In this document: positions 1 to 15,211 of the stretch, one piece after another | Numbering within the stretch: position 1 is the stretch's first letter | How the letters are laid out: each line of letters starts with the position of its first letter | From: Thermomucor indicae-seudaticae | Lineage: Eukaryota > Mucoromycota > Mucoromycetes > Mucorales > Lichtheimiaceae | NCBI GenBank assembly: GCA_000787465.1 | Contig: JSYX01000018.1 | Coordinates: forward strand, 1-64,000 | Length of the DNA: 64,000 nucleotides | Direction of reading: 5' to 3' | Position numbers and translations under genes: made by a program | The notes under the pieces: model-generated | The model's input: the letters and a program-made list of their open reading frames with translations, nothing else | Told to the model about the DNA's origin: nothing | Databases searched by the model: none

Positions 1-379
1 CCAGAGAGTTGGAAGCGTTGCACCTCGCGACCCTCATATTATATAACCAATCATTGCTACACTGGACTACATGTTGTGAAGCCGCCGAGGCACTACGGTG
101 CGCCGGCCAGTGGATCCACTCGGGGTTCTTGCCGTGATTGGACTCACGCCTTTTACGTGTTCATACCCCGTAGACATTCCTGTCAGCATTTGCAGTATGA
201 CAGCGACTCTCGAGGTTTATCTACACAAAACAACCGCTCTATAACCATTACAAAGGCACAGAGGTCATCTTAATTAATGCTGCAGTCGAAGCAACCTCTT
301 ATTCATCTGTTATGAGATACATATTAAATACAATCAAAGATATCACGTTATGCGTTAGCAGTAGGGTTCCGACCAGATA

Positions 380-955
380 TCTGGTATCCGGTTTTATCCG
401 GTTCTGCTCTTGTTCTGCCCTGATTAAAGCAGAGCAGATGCAAAATTTCTCTATCTGGTTCTGCTCTGATCTGGTTTATGCGCCTCTGCTCTGGTTCTAT
501 CTGATTTACCTGGCGTTAGTGTTCCGTATGGGACGGTTTGGGTTGGGTTTGAAGTCTGACCCAACCCAACCCGCTTGCAGAGTAACCCGACCCAACCTGT
601 CTATGCCTTGACCCAACCCAACCCAAAAATTTTCGTGCTGTTCCCCGGTTGTATTGGGTTTCAGGCGTGTGCATAAACAAGAATTTATGTGACACGTCGT
701 TTCAACAAAATTTTTTACTCCACACCTCAGACCCCGTCGCTGCTGGTTTCTTCTGGAAACGACGAGTGTGTTGACTTATTGAGACTTGAGAGAGAATGGT
801 TGTCAACCAATTGAGAATGCATCAATATGTAGCAGGTCATGAGTTGGTTTCAATTCCAAACCCATTTGCGAATCCCCCACCGGAAATCTGTTTAGATCTC
901 CGAAACAGATCCAAAGCAGAGAACCAGATACAGAACCAGATTGCCTCGGAATCCT
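380..955. repeat. CT-rich quasi-repeats with inverted counterpart
   Basis: Between about 380 and 520 variants of TCTGGTTCTGCTCTGATCTG recur several times on the plus strand. Between about 896 and 952 the reverse complement of the same words appears (for example AACCAGATACAGAACCAGAT). The arms are imperfect and about 400 bases apart. They could be the decayed ends of a small non-autonomous element or two independent low-complexity patches. No coding potential is visible between them. Confidence 0.4.
533..655. repeat. GGGTT/AACCC repeat cluster with hairpin potential
   Basis: A G-rich run (GGTTTGGGTTGGGTTT, about 535-551) is followed within a few bases by its complement (ACCCAACCCAACCC, about 560-573). 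More ACCCAACCC units lie near 592 and 611-623. The first two arms could form a strong stem. The unit is related to, but not the same as, canonical TTAGGG telomere repeats. No gene overlaps it. Confidence 0.5.
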
Positions 956-1007
956 GGTTAGCAGAATGGTGCAAATCAACAGGACGATACAGCGTAGCCT
1001 CATCGCC

Positions 1008-1018
1008 ATATATAAAAG
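1008..1018 (+). promoter_or_regulatory. TATA box of the small basic gene
   Basis: ATATATAAAAG lies about 41 bases upstream of the ATG at 1059. This spacing fits a short-leader fungal promoter and favours that ATG over earlier in-frame start-like codons. Confidence 0.45.
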
Positions 1019-1058
1019 GATCGCTCTCGACAAATCGAGCTTGCCACTTCAATCCAAA

Positions 1059-1388
1059 ATGGACAATACAACCATCAGCGCCAGAAACGTGACCATCACC
1101 ACTGGTTCGGTCGGTTCTGTCGGTAAGCACAAACACGGCTGGCCAAGCATGAAAAGCTTGTTAATTCGCAATGAAGGGCCATCGGCCACCACTCAAAACA
1201 ACAATGATTCCAAAAAGAAGCAGCAGCAGCAGCGCAAGAAGCGCAGAGCAAACCGCCGCCGCCGAACCAGGGGCATCAAGAAGCCCCAAAATAATCATCA
1301 TAACAAATATATCGCAGAAAAAAAAAGGCTCGATAAAGAGCTTGATCTATATATGTTGCATAATAATGAAAAATTAAAGCAAGACTGA
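1059..1388 (+). CDS. Small basic protein with UAP56-binding-like C-terminus
   Basis: This is an open frame of 109 residues beginning at the first ATG after a TATA box. The N-terminal half is Ser/Thr/Gly rich. The middle (about residues 50-80) is strongly basic, with a Gln run, KKRRANRRRRTRG and KKPQN. The tail carries LDKELDLYM. That resembles the LDxxLDxYM helix by which Aly/REF, CHTOP and similar mRNA-export adaptors bind the DEAD-box helicase UAP56/Sub2. A short basic RNA-binding region plus one such helix would suit a minimal export adaptor. There is no RRM domain, unlike Yra1/Aly. A GTAAG at about 1122 could be a splice donor, but the frame stays open without splicing. Neighbours give no help. 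The motif is seen; the export role is inferred, and a fortuitous open frame is possible. Confidence 0.5.
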   Translation: MDNTTISARNVTITTGSVGSVGKHKHGWPSMKSLLIRNEGPSATTQNNNDSKKKQQQQRKKRRANRRRRTRGIKKPQNNHHNKYIAEKKRLDKELDLYMLHNNEKLKQD

Positions 1389-1616
1389 ATAAATTGCTAC
1401 TACTTTGCGCATGACATATTAGTGAGATCTTTCCAGTATGCAGTGTGGAAATAACGAACTACTACTTATTTGCATTGACCTTTTTGTGGTCCTGGAATGG
1501 CTTCCGATATTGTTCATACTTCTGAAGCGAACTGAAAGAGTGAAATCCAACTGCTTCCGGCATAAAAGCAAGAAAAACCTGTTTTGTGTACTCAAGATTT
1601 CCGTGTTTGAGTGCGG

Positions 1617-5618
<4,002 letters not shown>

Positions 5619-5772
5619 ATCGAAGCTTTAACTTCAATTGAGGATCAAAAAGCCGTAAAGCATGACAAATTCTATATACTGTATATGGTAATTTCGGAAT
5701 AAACATTTCCGAGGAAATGGAAAAGTCGAAAGGAGCAAAATGTCGTATCATTGAGTAGAAGATATAGGGATA

Positions 5773-7601
5773 TTAGGATGACGCTGAGGGTTCAGCCATG
5801 GACCCAGCTCCACTATTAGCGCTGGCAGTGGAAGATGGCACATTCCAGTTGCCAATAGACCAATCTGTTACGATTCCAGTGAATTTCTCGCGGGTCAGTT
5901 CCTCGCCGGACAGCTTAAGTGATCCCATTAGGGAACCTAAACAGTTCAAGTTAGTTTACCATTTTGGCTACTAGATGTTTCATTTGTTGACATTTACCTC
6001 CAACCCAGCCTCGTACATTGTTCATAAATATCCGCCCAGCCCCTTTGCTATCTTCTGGACTGTCGAGAAATTTGACAGATTTGTGGAGCCGCATAAGGGA
6101 TGCATATCGTTTCTTCTCATAAGGTGTTGGATCGCGCATGGTTCGCAGTAGTTCCTGTTTTAATCGTGATTGAAATCCGGGAAGCAAGGAAGTACCGCCA
6201 ATTAGCAATATTGATGAGATAAGTGGTTTGCGTAAGTCAGGTGCAACCTAATTACAAGCATATTTAGCATAACTTATACAGAAGCGCACTCGCCAAGAAC
6301 TGTACTTTTAAAAGACAATTTAGGATACAGTGGGCCAATCCTGGCTCATCTTCTTCATCGCCCTCAAAAAGCACTTCTGCTGCACGTTCCCGGACCCAAC
6401 CTGGTATCAAGAGTGTTGCTTTCGTCCCGTCTTTCAGTGCGATTGGGTAATAGACGTCCGTCGCGCTGCTAAAGTTCTGATACGCAGCTATACTGTCAGT
6501 GTTTTCCTCACGGCTCATTAACAGAGGCGAACAAAACAGAATACGGGTCTTGATTTCCTCTAGAAGCTGCCGAGTCAGGATAGACTGTGGGATTGGTCTG
6601 TGAGGTGCAAGCGAGAGCTGCAGATGAGAAGGCGGAATGAATTTCCCGTGATCAAGCAGCAATTTCTCCAATCTCTGAGTGAGTGCCCTCCCGGCAAGCG
6701 GCGTAGTAGAGATGTAAGGTATAAGCGGACGGGCCGTGTAAACCTAGAGCCTCCGTAAGGATCACTCTCAACTCGATGCTTTGAAAATAATATGCTTACA
6801 GGTAGACAGCAGCTCTCCAGGTTACCACAGTCAACAATCAGTCCAGTCGTTGAACCAGTTGTCAACAATGCCATGAGATGGGTTGGTACAAAGGATATGG
6901 AAGGAACCTATACATGATCCAAAATCGTTAAGCCTGTCGTATGCATATGACATTGATCCCTTTGTACCTGAAAATATTGAAACAATAGCTTTGCAACAAT
7001 CTGTTTTAATGGGATAGATGACAGAGGAGATTCGCAGATGATAACTTTTCGAGTCTTTGGATCCGTCAATAACAGGCTGTTGTGTACGTAAGCAGTAAGC
7101 AACACGCATGCTAACTTGGAATTATAAAAACTCTACCGGAAATAAATATCATGTAGTAGCTTTTTTAACTTTTCTTCCAGTTTAGCAAGACTTCCGTTTT
7201 CCATTACTGCTAAATCGTACATTTCCACGGGCTAATGCGCAGGCGTCAGTTTCGAGCAGTCAAAAGACATACTCAGGCACAACATCTACCTCATCATCAA
7301 CCCGATATGCTTCACCGTCTACGTTCAAGGATCTTTTTAATCGTGACCAGGTTGGCACAATATGTCGTGGATGCGATTCACCAGAGAAGCCGCATTTAAT
7401 GTATAGCGATCCAATATCGAGCACAACGCGATCTTCCGTTCCATAAATGGAATGCCGACGAGCGAAACTATGCAAGGACGATGCCGATGAATAGCTCGAC
7501 AGATAGCTGCTGGAAAGAGGCTCTGAAGTGATGGATGTTGTGGTCATGTTTGCGGAATGCGACAAACTGCTTGAAAAACGGGTTTCAGACACACCATGCA
7601 T
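5773..7601 (-). CDS. ARP10: Actin-related protein 10 (dynactin pointed-end subunit)
   Basis: This is an actin-fold protein encoded in several exons. It starts at the ATG at 7599-7601 and stops at 5773-5775. After a Ser-rich leader of about 50 residues comes the phosphate-1 strand, VVLDIGSLYIKCGFSGE. This matches the Arp10/Arp11 (ACTR10) branch, with the usual PRHIVPT following. Phosphate-2 is TTGLIVDCGNLES in the exon near 6830-6870, and a C-terminal loop, LIGGTSLLPGFQSRL, lies near 6200. Arp10 caps the pointed end of the Arp1 filament in dynactin, which links dynein to membranes and nuclei. The tail GSLKLSGEELTREKF is followed by an Ala/Ser-rich end. Conventional actin would be far more conserved, so the assignment to an ARP is safe. 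Arp10 is the best match; other divergent ARPs are less likely. Confidence 0.85.
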
Positions 7602-9117
7602 ACAAGAACTGACGGAACATGAAAAACAAGCGTCGGATTGTTCTTGACTGACGGAGCGTGAGTGTTCTTGCTATGACCATGCAACTCTGACACGCAGCTT
7701 ATTTTTGACTATTTCTGCATTAGGGATGCCAGAAATCTACGAGTTAAGCAATATCTACGGCTCAAAATTGATGCTCTACTTGGCGTTCGAACGTGAAGAT
7801 TCGAACGTTAAGGTTAACAAAAACCTCCAAAGCCATGTCATGCATAGGGTTCCATAGGAAAGGTAGGCGGAAATAACGGATTAGTTTCAAAAGCCTTTCG
7901 GGATGGCAACAGGTGTCTATCTAGAGTACTGATACAAGGAGCAACAGCATTAAAAGTCCTTTCACCTAAAACTGGCTTTTCGAGGCTTTGACGTCTTTTA
8001 CAGTAAGCACCCCTTAATAAAAGCTTGTTTCAGGAACTCCAAGATGACATCAGATGTTACAAAAGGCTTCACGTCCTTCAGACGACAGTTATCAAATGTA
8101 AAAGCATATTGTATTCGGCGTTCGGAATAACTCTTACGCTGTTACTGATTCAGTTATTAGGCTCATGGATTACCGGATTAGGGGTTTAGGGTTTCACGTC
8201 GCCTGCCAGGAGTCTAACAGATTTTACAAACAACATACTTATAAAAGCCATTCTGGTTCCTTCTTTTCTTTTTCGATGGCTTTTTTGGTTTTACGCGAGG
8301 TAAGAAGAAGCGCAAGCGCATGAAAGTTGGTTGCAGTCAGCATACTCACTTCCTGTTACAGTACGGAGACAACTGTCCTTTTTATCTTGGAGGTTCCTAG
8401 GCGTTTTAATGCATATATCCACGACCTGCTCACTTGTTTTGAAACACAAAGTCTTCCCAGGTTTGAGGACATAAGGCGGCGCTGATGTGTCGAAGCTGTC
8501 GAAGTATGAGATCGCGACTTGAAGATTCACCTGTTTGTTCACCTGGACTGATCCTAATTTCCATCCAGGGCCAAGTTGTCCGGTCTGCAAAACTATCCAA
8601 AACCGTTCGAAAGGTGAGAGGATGCTGTGGAGTCCTGATTCGCTGTACAGGAACGGCCACCTGAAACCGCTTCCATTTCCTTCTGAGTCTTTGAAGCTTT
8701 GGATCCCGGGTAAGATGTATCCAATATCGGGTGATATGTGTATGTCTCGTCAATGTGACCTTTTCCATTCACAAGTCTGTTACTTGCGAACCTCCAAACG
8801 CTGTATCACAAAACTTCAAGCCTGTCTCAAATAACATCAGCGGAAACCCTGTACAGGAGGTATGTTACCGAAACTTACAGTCTGCGCTTTGCTCAAATTT
8901 TTGTTTCGGTAAACCGAGCGCGAAAAGAGCATTGTACCATCGCCTACTTCAGGATTGGCTCTCAAGTTTACTACAGAGTATTCACTATCCATTGATTTCT
9001 CGTCTTTATTCGCAACGGAAACAGGATCAACAGACGTGTAGGTTCACAACTTATCGGATGAAACAAAGCGTCGCAAGACGCTGCAAATCGAGGGAGACTG
9101 TCCATGTCTGTACTCAA
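7602..9117. other. Gene-poor intergenic DNA, possible decayed ORFs
   Basis: No gene can be supported here. The first part is the ARP10 promoter side. Around 8178-8195 there is a telomere-like patch (ATTAGGGG, TTTAGGG). A minus-strand open frame of 112 residues (8430-8768, true ATG) encodes a basic, Trp-containing peptide of no recognised family. Overlapping frames on the plus strand are equally long, so it may be chance or the remains of an element adjoining the repeat at 9118. Confidence 0.4.
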
Positions 9118-10590
9118 TCAACAGAAAACAGAATTGGCTTAGCTTATTCATCTATTCAAAGTCTCCACGGGCGCGGGATGGACGTTCTCCAGCTCTGCGT
9201 CACGCAGGAGCTCAAAAAGGAACCCAATTCTCGCTGTTAAGGCCGGTGCTTGGCCCACGTCCCCGCATGAAGACGGGAAACCTACCAATGATATACATGA
9301 TCATGAGAATTTTGATCATTGTAACAGAAAGAACGTACCATCAGACATCTGTTATAAGCACCTAGAAAAGCGTAGCTCGCATCATAGATTGCATCAACAA
9401 AGAATCCTGATATTCCAATACCAAATGCTTGCTACTCTTGTACAGGCAAGCTGGTTTTTTTCCTCGGTCAAAAGTCTTGCAGAAAAAATGATGAGCCAGA
9501 CGTTTCGCAGCTTGTCTGAGTGAGCTTGCAGACGTATTCTCCTGGATAAGACGCAATGGGTCACGGAATGCTCGGCCAAGCGTTGGAACAAATGAGTCGT
9601 TAGCAGCTTGTAGCTTCGAAAGATAGTCAAAAAGGACGAAAAGATCGTTGCGGTGTCTTTGCTTAAATAGTCTTGACTGAAACACTTAACTTCTATGGTG
9701 TGCTTCAGTCAACCAACGGTGACGAAGAGATTCACTTCGCGTCACCCACGAACGAAAAAAGCCTTGACGATGACCGAGATGTCCTGACAAGAAGCTTGGT
9801 GTCTGTAATTATATCTTCGTTCCTTGATACAAAATAGTCTTAACAGAAGATACTTGCATGCTATGTAATCCAAACTTCGTGAGCGAAACTAGACAATGCA
9901 CAGATATCGGATACAACACCGTGCTATTCGGCGTTCGCCCACAGGCGGCAGACGACTATGGTATCCGTCATTTTGAAGCATCTTCGTAATAAGACCATGC
10001 CAATACGTCCTAGCCAAAGCACGTGTATTGCCGCCTCTACCGTTTAACGAAGCGGCTATCGAATTTGACAGTATCTAAAAAGCATTGAGTGCGGAGAGAA
10101 ATTGGTCATATTGATGTTTAACTGATAACACTAATAAATAAATGTAAACTCGAAAAATGCAGAAATAGATGGAAGGTAGAAATTTCGCGGCAGTCTTGAT
10201 ATGTAGTTTGTTCTCACAGAGAGCTACAGCGGCATCGTTGATTTATCTTCTGAGTGTACGAGTTTAGTCTAACGATCCACCATGAGGTTATATTTACTAT
10301 GACAAGATAGCGCACTTACTCGTGTATCAATGGCATATAGATATATATATCATGCTGCGGTGCGCTAGGCGACTATTTATCCTCGTACGTTTGCACTATG
10401 CTTCAGTGAATAACTTCCTGTTGGTCTCGCATATTCTACTGCGTAGACAGTACGTTTCGGTTCTGCGTTTTATGTCAAACGAATGATCGGCTATATCTTG
10501 CGTCCGCACTTTATTTGAAGCCTTCATCGGTTTCCAAGTATGATCTGCGCTTTATTTCAGAGCATCTGTTGCAGAGACCCAAAGCGTACA
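9118..10590. repeat. Degraded dispersed repeat, copy A
   Basis: The two ends of this stretch match a second locus at about 51468-51790 in the same order and orientation. The left match (about 9118-9225) shares CAGAA, GGCTT, GCTTATT, AAGTCTCC and CACGCAGGAG. The right match (about 10395-10565) shares AGTGAATAACTTCC, GTTGGTCTC and TTATTTGAAGCCTTCAT. The 1.1 kb between them is absent from the other copy. A minus-strand frame at 9362-9685 (107 residues, unrecognised) lies in this extra part and may be a remnant of an element-encoded protein. No terminal repeats or target-site duplications could be defined. Confidence 0.6.
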
Positions 10591-10758
10591 GTGAGCGGAG
10601 CCTCAACTAGGAGTTTCACAAACTTCATCTTAAACAACACGCTGACCCGCCTTTCCTTCTTTCCTTCTTTATACCCTTTTCTTTCCACTGTTTTTCTCTC
10701 TTGACCCTAAGCACTCTCAACAATACCATACAAAGCAGTGTAAGCCCTGTTGCCCCTA

Positions 10759-13075
10759 ATGTCGACAGGTGCGATCCCTACTCCTCAACAGCTGCCGGCG
10801 CAAATACCGCAATCTCTCCACCAACAACCGCAGCCACAAACCCCGAATATCCCTCACCCACAACAGATACAAGGCGTTCCGGGCCATTACTCGATGCAGA
10901 TGTATGCGCCTTCGCAAGCTCAGCTGCCTGTTCATCCAAACGCCCATGTGCAACAGATCATGAGGCAACGACGTATGTTTGCCATGCAAGAGCAACAACA
11001 ACTGGCGGCGGCGGCGGCGCGATCAGGTGTCATGTCAAGTTCAGTTACTCCGGCAATGATGTCAGCTACTCAACAGGACATATCTGCTCAACCCGCGATG
11101 CTTGTTAACCGTATACCCAACAAGCCTGGTCCACCTGGAGTCCCGCAGCATTCACAGTCAGCTCAACCTCAGTCTCTGCCACAGCAGCCACAACAGCAAG
11201 ATGCACCCCAGCAAGTGCCACGGCAGCAACAACATGTCTTTGCAGTTCCCAGTCTACCACCTCAGAGGTAAAGTAAAAAACGATGGGAATCTAATATGCA
11301 CAGCGTCACAACGCACCGGAGAAATTTAAACCCATACATATCCTGCGACTTGATTCATATTTCTTTTTTTTCTACTGGTTAGAACGCAATTCTCAGGTCA
11401 AGCCGTACTTCGTCTGCTTCAATTTGCGGATCTTTTGGGTGCTGACGGAGCGGTAAGTGAGCTAGTCTTTCTTTGCAAACAAAGAGTGACTTTAAGGGGA
11501 GGAGAGAGAAGGGGGGTTGTCTCTTTTGACAAACAGACGGGAGTGGATCATTAAAAGGGGTCTACGCCTTTGCGACTTTGACAGTAACATACTACTTCTC
11601 CAGACTTCATCACAAGATTACTGGGATCAGTTCGTGCACGATTTTTTTACGCCCTGGGCCATTTTCAAGTTTGTTTTGTTCAACACTTTAAAGAACATCC
11701 ATGAGTATTACGGTAGGTTGCATAGTCACAGACATATGCACATCTTTTTATCGCAGAACCTTGATTCAAGACGTGTTTTTCTTAGAACTTATGCAGACGA
11801 CGCTTACGAGTTACTTTTGTACGCAATATCAATGCGATATCGTGTCCGTTCAGCTGACGTTTGAACGGGCAAGAGAGAAATTTCAACCAGATGGAAGTGC
11901 TACAGTGGAATGTGAGCGAGCCAGCATGGTGCAACGGTTCAAGGATGGAAGCATGGTAACAAAGGCGTGCCGAACCAAATACGGAAAAGATATGAACTAC
12001 CTTGAAATCTAGGTTATGTTGAGAGGACCACTCAGTGTGGTTTTCCGTCGTATTGAAAATGCGTGGAAGGTAGACGTTATGAAGTTCACGTGTAATGAAT
12101 TTGAAGAGTATATTTCGAGAGCACGTGTGGGTGAGATCGTTGGATCAGTTTCCAAAACAGCCAAATCAAAACAGTCGAAACAGAATGCGATACCACAGAC
12201 AGAGTCTTCCGTGAACGAATGCGGCTTACCTACTCGATTATATGGGCACTTGAAGGTACATGGCCTAGCGGAGCCTGAAGTAGATCTATATATAAAACGT
12301 GCTCTTTTCAGTTGCTGGATAACCTGAATCGAATGGATGAAATAATGATCTACTCTCTAATAACACAGTTGAGCGCGAGAGGTACGCAGCGAGGCGATGT
12401 TGCCAAGGGATGTGACTGACGATTATTTCATCAGAGAGTCTAAATTCGTTGGCGCAAGAAGCGAATACGCGTTTGTCAGATGGAGGAGTCGTTAGTGCTG
12501 GAGGAGGTGGTAAGATCAGAAGTACCAAAAGAGGTTCAAAATCAAAAGAGGAACGGCAGAAGTTGACTCGACAAAAACCCTCCCGGACCAAACAATCATC
12601 AGCCAATTCAACAAAGGCTGAGAATACAGGGACGGAAGTAACCTTTGTAACTGATCCATCGCCTGTTGTGAAGACTCAAAGCGCTGCTGCTACAAATACT
12701 CCAAATAATGTACCTGCGCCAGCAACCATGGCTGTAACTCCTATGCAGGCACACAATCAATTGGCGATGCAATCCCTGCCGTATCATGCAATGCAACAGC
12801 ACCAGGTTGGTCTCAATCCTTTTCAACAACAGCAGGCTGTTCAAAATCACCAACAGCGATTAATGTGGCATCAACAGCAGCTTGCGCTGCAACAACACCA
12901 GCAACATGCTATTCAACAACTTCACCAGCAACAGCAACAGCAGCAGGCGTTGCTCAGACAGCATGGCTTGGCAACACCGTCTCTTCCGCCGCAGGCCACT
13001 CCTACCACATATCAACAGCAGCATGCTGTATCATACCCAGGACAGCCGCCCTTTGCCCACCAGCTTTCCCAATAA
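10759..13075 (+). CDS. LIM-domain-binding (LDB/PtaB-like) transcription cofactor
   Basis: The first exon starts at the ATG at 10759 and encodes a Gln/Pro-rich region. After introns follow VLRLLQFADLLGADGA, then DYWDQFVHDFFTPWAIFKF, then DIVSVQLTFERAREKF. Splicing out about 11956-12012 joins DGSM to VMLRGPLSVVFRRIENAWK. The next exons give NECGLPTRLYGHLK, LLDNLNRMDEIMIYSL and SLNSLAQEANTRL. This order fits the LIM-binding (LDB1/NLI) fold, known in fungi as PtaB, Mfg1 or Adn1. These act with Som1/Flo8-type factors in morphogenesis and adhesion. The C-terminal 200 residues are Lys-rich, then poly-Gln with His. In animals these proteins self-associate and recruit LIM-domain partners. The stop is at 13073-13075 and an AATAAA signal lies at 13237. 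The family call is by motif order only; no alignment was run. Confidence 0.72.
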
Positions 13076-13236
13076 GGCTGTTACCAGCTCGCATTTTGTA
13101 TCATTTTTCCCCTTTTGTCTCATTTCGCCCCCCATTACGTTTCCTGCACTTATTGTTTTCTTGTACAGTACTTTTCCTTACCCTCCTTGATTGTTTTATA
13201 CACCTTGGCGTAGTCTTAATGCTCTTATCCTGTATA

Positions 13237-13242
13237 AATAAA
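13237..13242 (+). terminator. AATAAA polyadenylation signal
   Basis: A canonical AATAAA lies 162 bases after the stop of the LDB-like gene, just downstream of a pyrimidine-rich 3' region. Confidence 0.4.
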
Positions 13243-13497
13243 AAGTGGAAAATGATCAACAGCATATGCAGACTTGACGTGGGCATGGCATATGTTTCAA
13301 GTCGGCTTATGCTCTTTAGATATCTGATATATTCAAATGGACTATGTAAAAAGGAGGCATATCTACCACTTTGGAAGAACAAAAGTCGCCTACGACGATA
13401 GCAGATTCATGCTGAACAAAAATTGGGCTCGCCGAACACTTGATGCTCCGCTTTCCATAGGCCCGACTTGGCGCCCTTTTCCTAGTTCCCTTATGCT

Positions 13498-14618
13498 ATG
13501 AATCGAACAGCGACAAGTACAGCATTACCACAGCGATCTACATCACCCAGCTTGAAGCCACTCATGGCCAACTACGACCAAGAAGACGATGAGGGCGACC
13601 TTTCTGTTCCCCGCTCACCATTATCCTGGGATCAGCTACGACGCCAAGCACGGCAAATCGAGAATGAAATCGAGCTTAAGCTTGCTTCGCTCTCAAAACT
13701 CGGTGCAACAGTCGCTACGCCATCTTTATCAAGCGATGGACTGCCCATGAGCACTGTGGGGAGACCGAGTCAAGAAGTGGAAACGGAAGAACTGCTGAAA
13801 AAGGTGAGGCAGTCGAAAAGAACGGCCGTGGTATTACTATACTGAACTCGCCGTCATGAGAAGCTGCAAACGGTCATCTTGGACATGACGCGATTTATTG
13901 AACAGCCAAGTACGAATCCGTCTATGCTGCACTTGTTGGATCGCCACAAAGATATCCTGCGCGATTATCTAAAAGAGTTTCGGAGAATCAAGGTGAGAGA
14001 AGTAAAAAGGCATAAACAATTTGACATGTGTGTTCATCCTTTGTGTATAAAAAATAGGCTAATATCAAAGCAGCACAAGATAAAGCAAATTTAATGAACC
14101 AAGTACAAGACGAGATACGGTAGAGTCAAAGCCGAGTCTAAAGGTGAAATGGATAGAGCTGATAGATTTTCCGCAGCATTTTCAATGCAGGAAATGGTGA
14201 CACGGGCGACTATTATCTTTCTGAGCGAAATCGGATCGAAGGAACACACAGAATGACAGACATGATCCTGGAGTAAGTGTGTCCGTTTCACTATTCTCAG
14301 TATTTTATTACAGATCTGAAAGAAGTCCTTTGTATTAGGCAAGCTTATGCAACTCGGCAAGACATATGGCGCCAGGGCCGAGTACTACGTAGTATCAATG
14401 CTCGCGTCAGCGGTGTACTTGGTGAGATAATAAAGTTAATTGGATCGGTCCAAACTGTGTCTGACTCATGCACATTTTTTGCTGGGTAAGGACGTATACC
14501 GGGCATAAACAACTTGATAAGTCGCATCAACACTCGTCGGAAGAGAGATAGCTTGATTATGGCTGGCGTAATATCTACTTGTATAATGCTCATATTACTT
14601 TATTGGCTGCATACATAA
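13498..14618 (+). CDS. GOS1: Golgi SNARE Gos1 (GOS28 family)
   Basis: All six exons could be joined in frame: 13498-13803, 13861-13992, 14058-14119, 14177-14272, 14339-14421 and 14491-14618. This gives 268 residues. Recognisable parts are WDQLRRQARQIENEIELKL near residue 45, HKDILRDYLKEFRRIKANI, YYLSERNRIEGTHRMTDMI, and EQAYATRQDIWRQGRVL followed by INARVSGVLG. The SNARE helix ends in PGINNLISRINTRRKRDSL and is followed by one C-terminal transmembrane segment ending LLYWLHT. Gos1 is a Qb-SNARE that works with Sed5, Ykt6 and Sft1 in intra-Golgi and retrograde transport. The length suits the family. The intron at 14120-14176 has the unusual donor GTAGAG, but no other junction restores the frame. 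Confidence 0.9.
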
Positions 14619-15211
14619 ATCCCCATTTTCGTTAGTATGCTCAACTGAGGGTAATTGCTGTGAAACGAAATTTGACAGTTTACAGAGTTTAATCATACCA
14701 CCGCTCAAGTTAATTAGCCGCCGATCTTGTTACAAATAGCGGCTCCTCAAGCTATTTTGTCTCTTTGATACATTAAAGTAATCTCGGCGTCCTCAGGAAT
14801 GGGAATTGCACATGGCAGGAAGGCATTCGCTTGCGGTTGACTTGGGAGCAAACGATATCTTTGATTGGATAATCATGCACCTTGGTTATAGAATTTTCAA
14901 GCACTAAACCTGATACACTAAGCTTTCCAATTGATCTAGCGTAAAAACACAGCCTGACCTAAATCCGATCTCTCTCTCCTTGGGCGAGTTGCTGGTTTCC
15001 CGATCCACGGTTCCCCTCCTTAAAAACCGGTGTTCCTGTCCTGGATACACAATGATCCCAATTGTCAGCCCAGCCATGTTACGCAAAAAAGTGTGCCGAA
15101 GGCAGGACGTTACCCATTTTTGGATTGTGAACACTTTTCAGCTTATAAACGCAAATACTACACTAAATACTTGTTTTTCGTTCCTCTTTTTCTTTTTTTT
15201 TCAGCGTTTTT
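14619..15211. other. Intergenic region between GOS1 and the RabGAP
   Basis: About 590 bases without a supportable gene. The end (about 15170-15205) is a long T-rich tract finishing in TTTTTTTTTCAG just before the next start codon, so a 5' UTR intron ending at 15204 is possible. Confidence 0.35.

Noticed and set aside
7780..7812. CGTTCGAACG palindrome that looked like a tRNA B-box
   Set aside because: No A-box or cloverleaf could be folded around it; it is a short chance palindrome.
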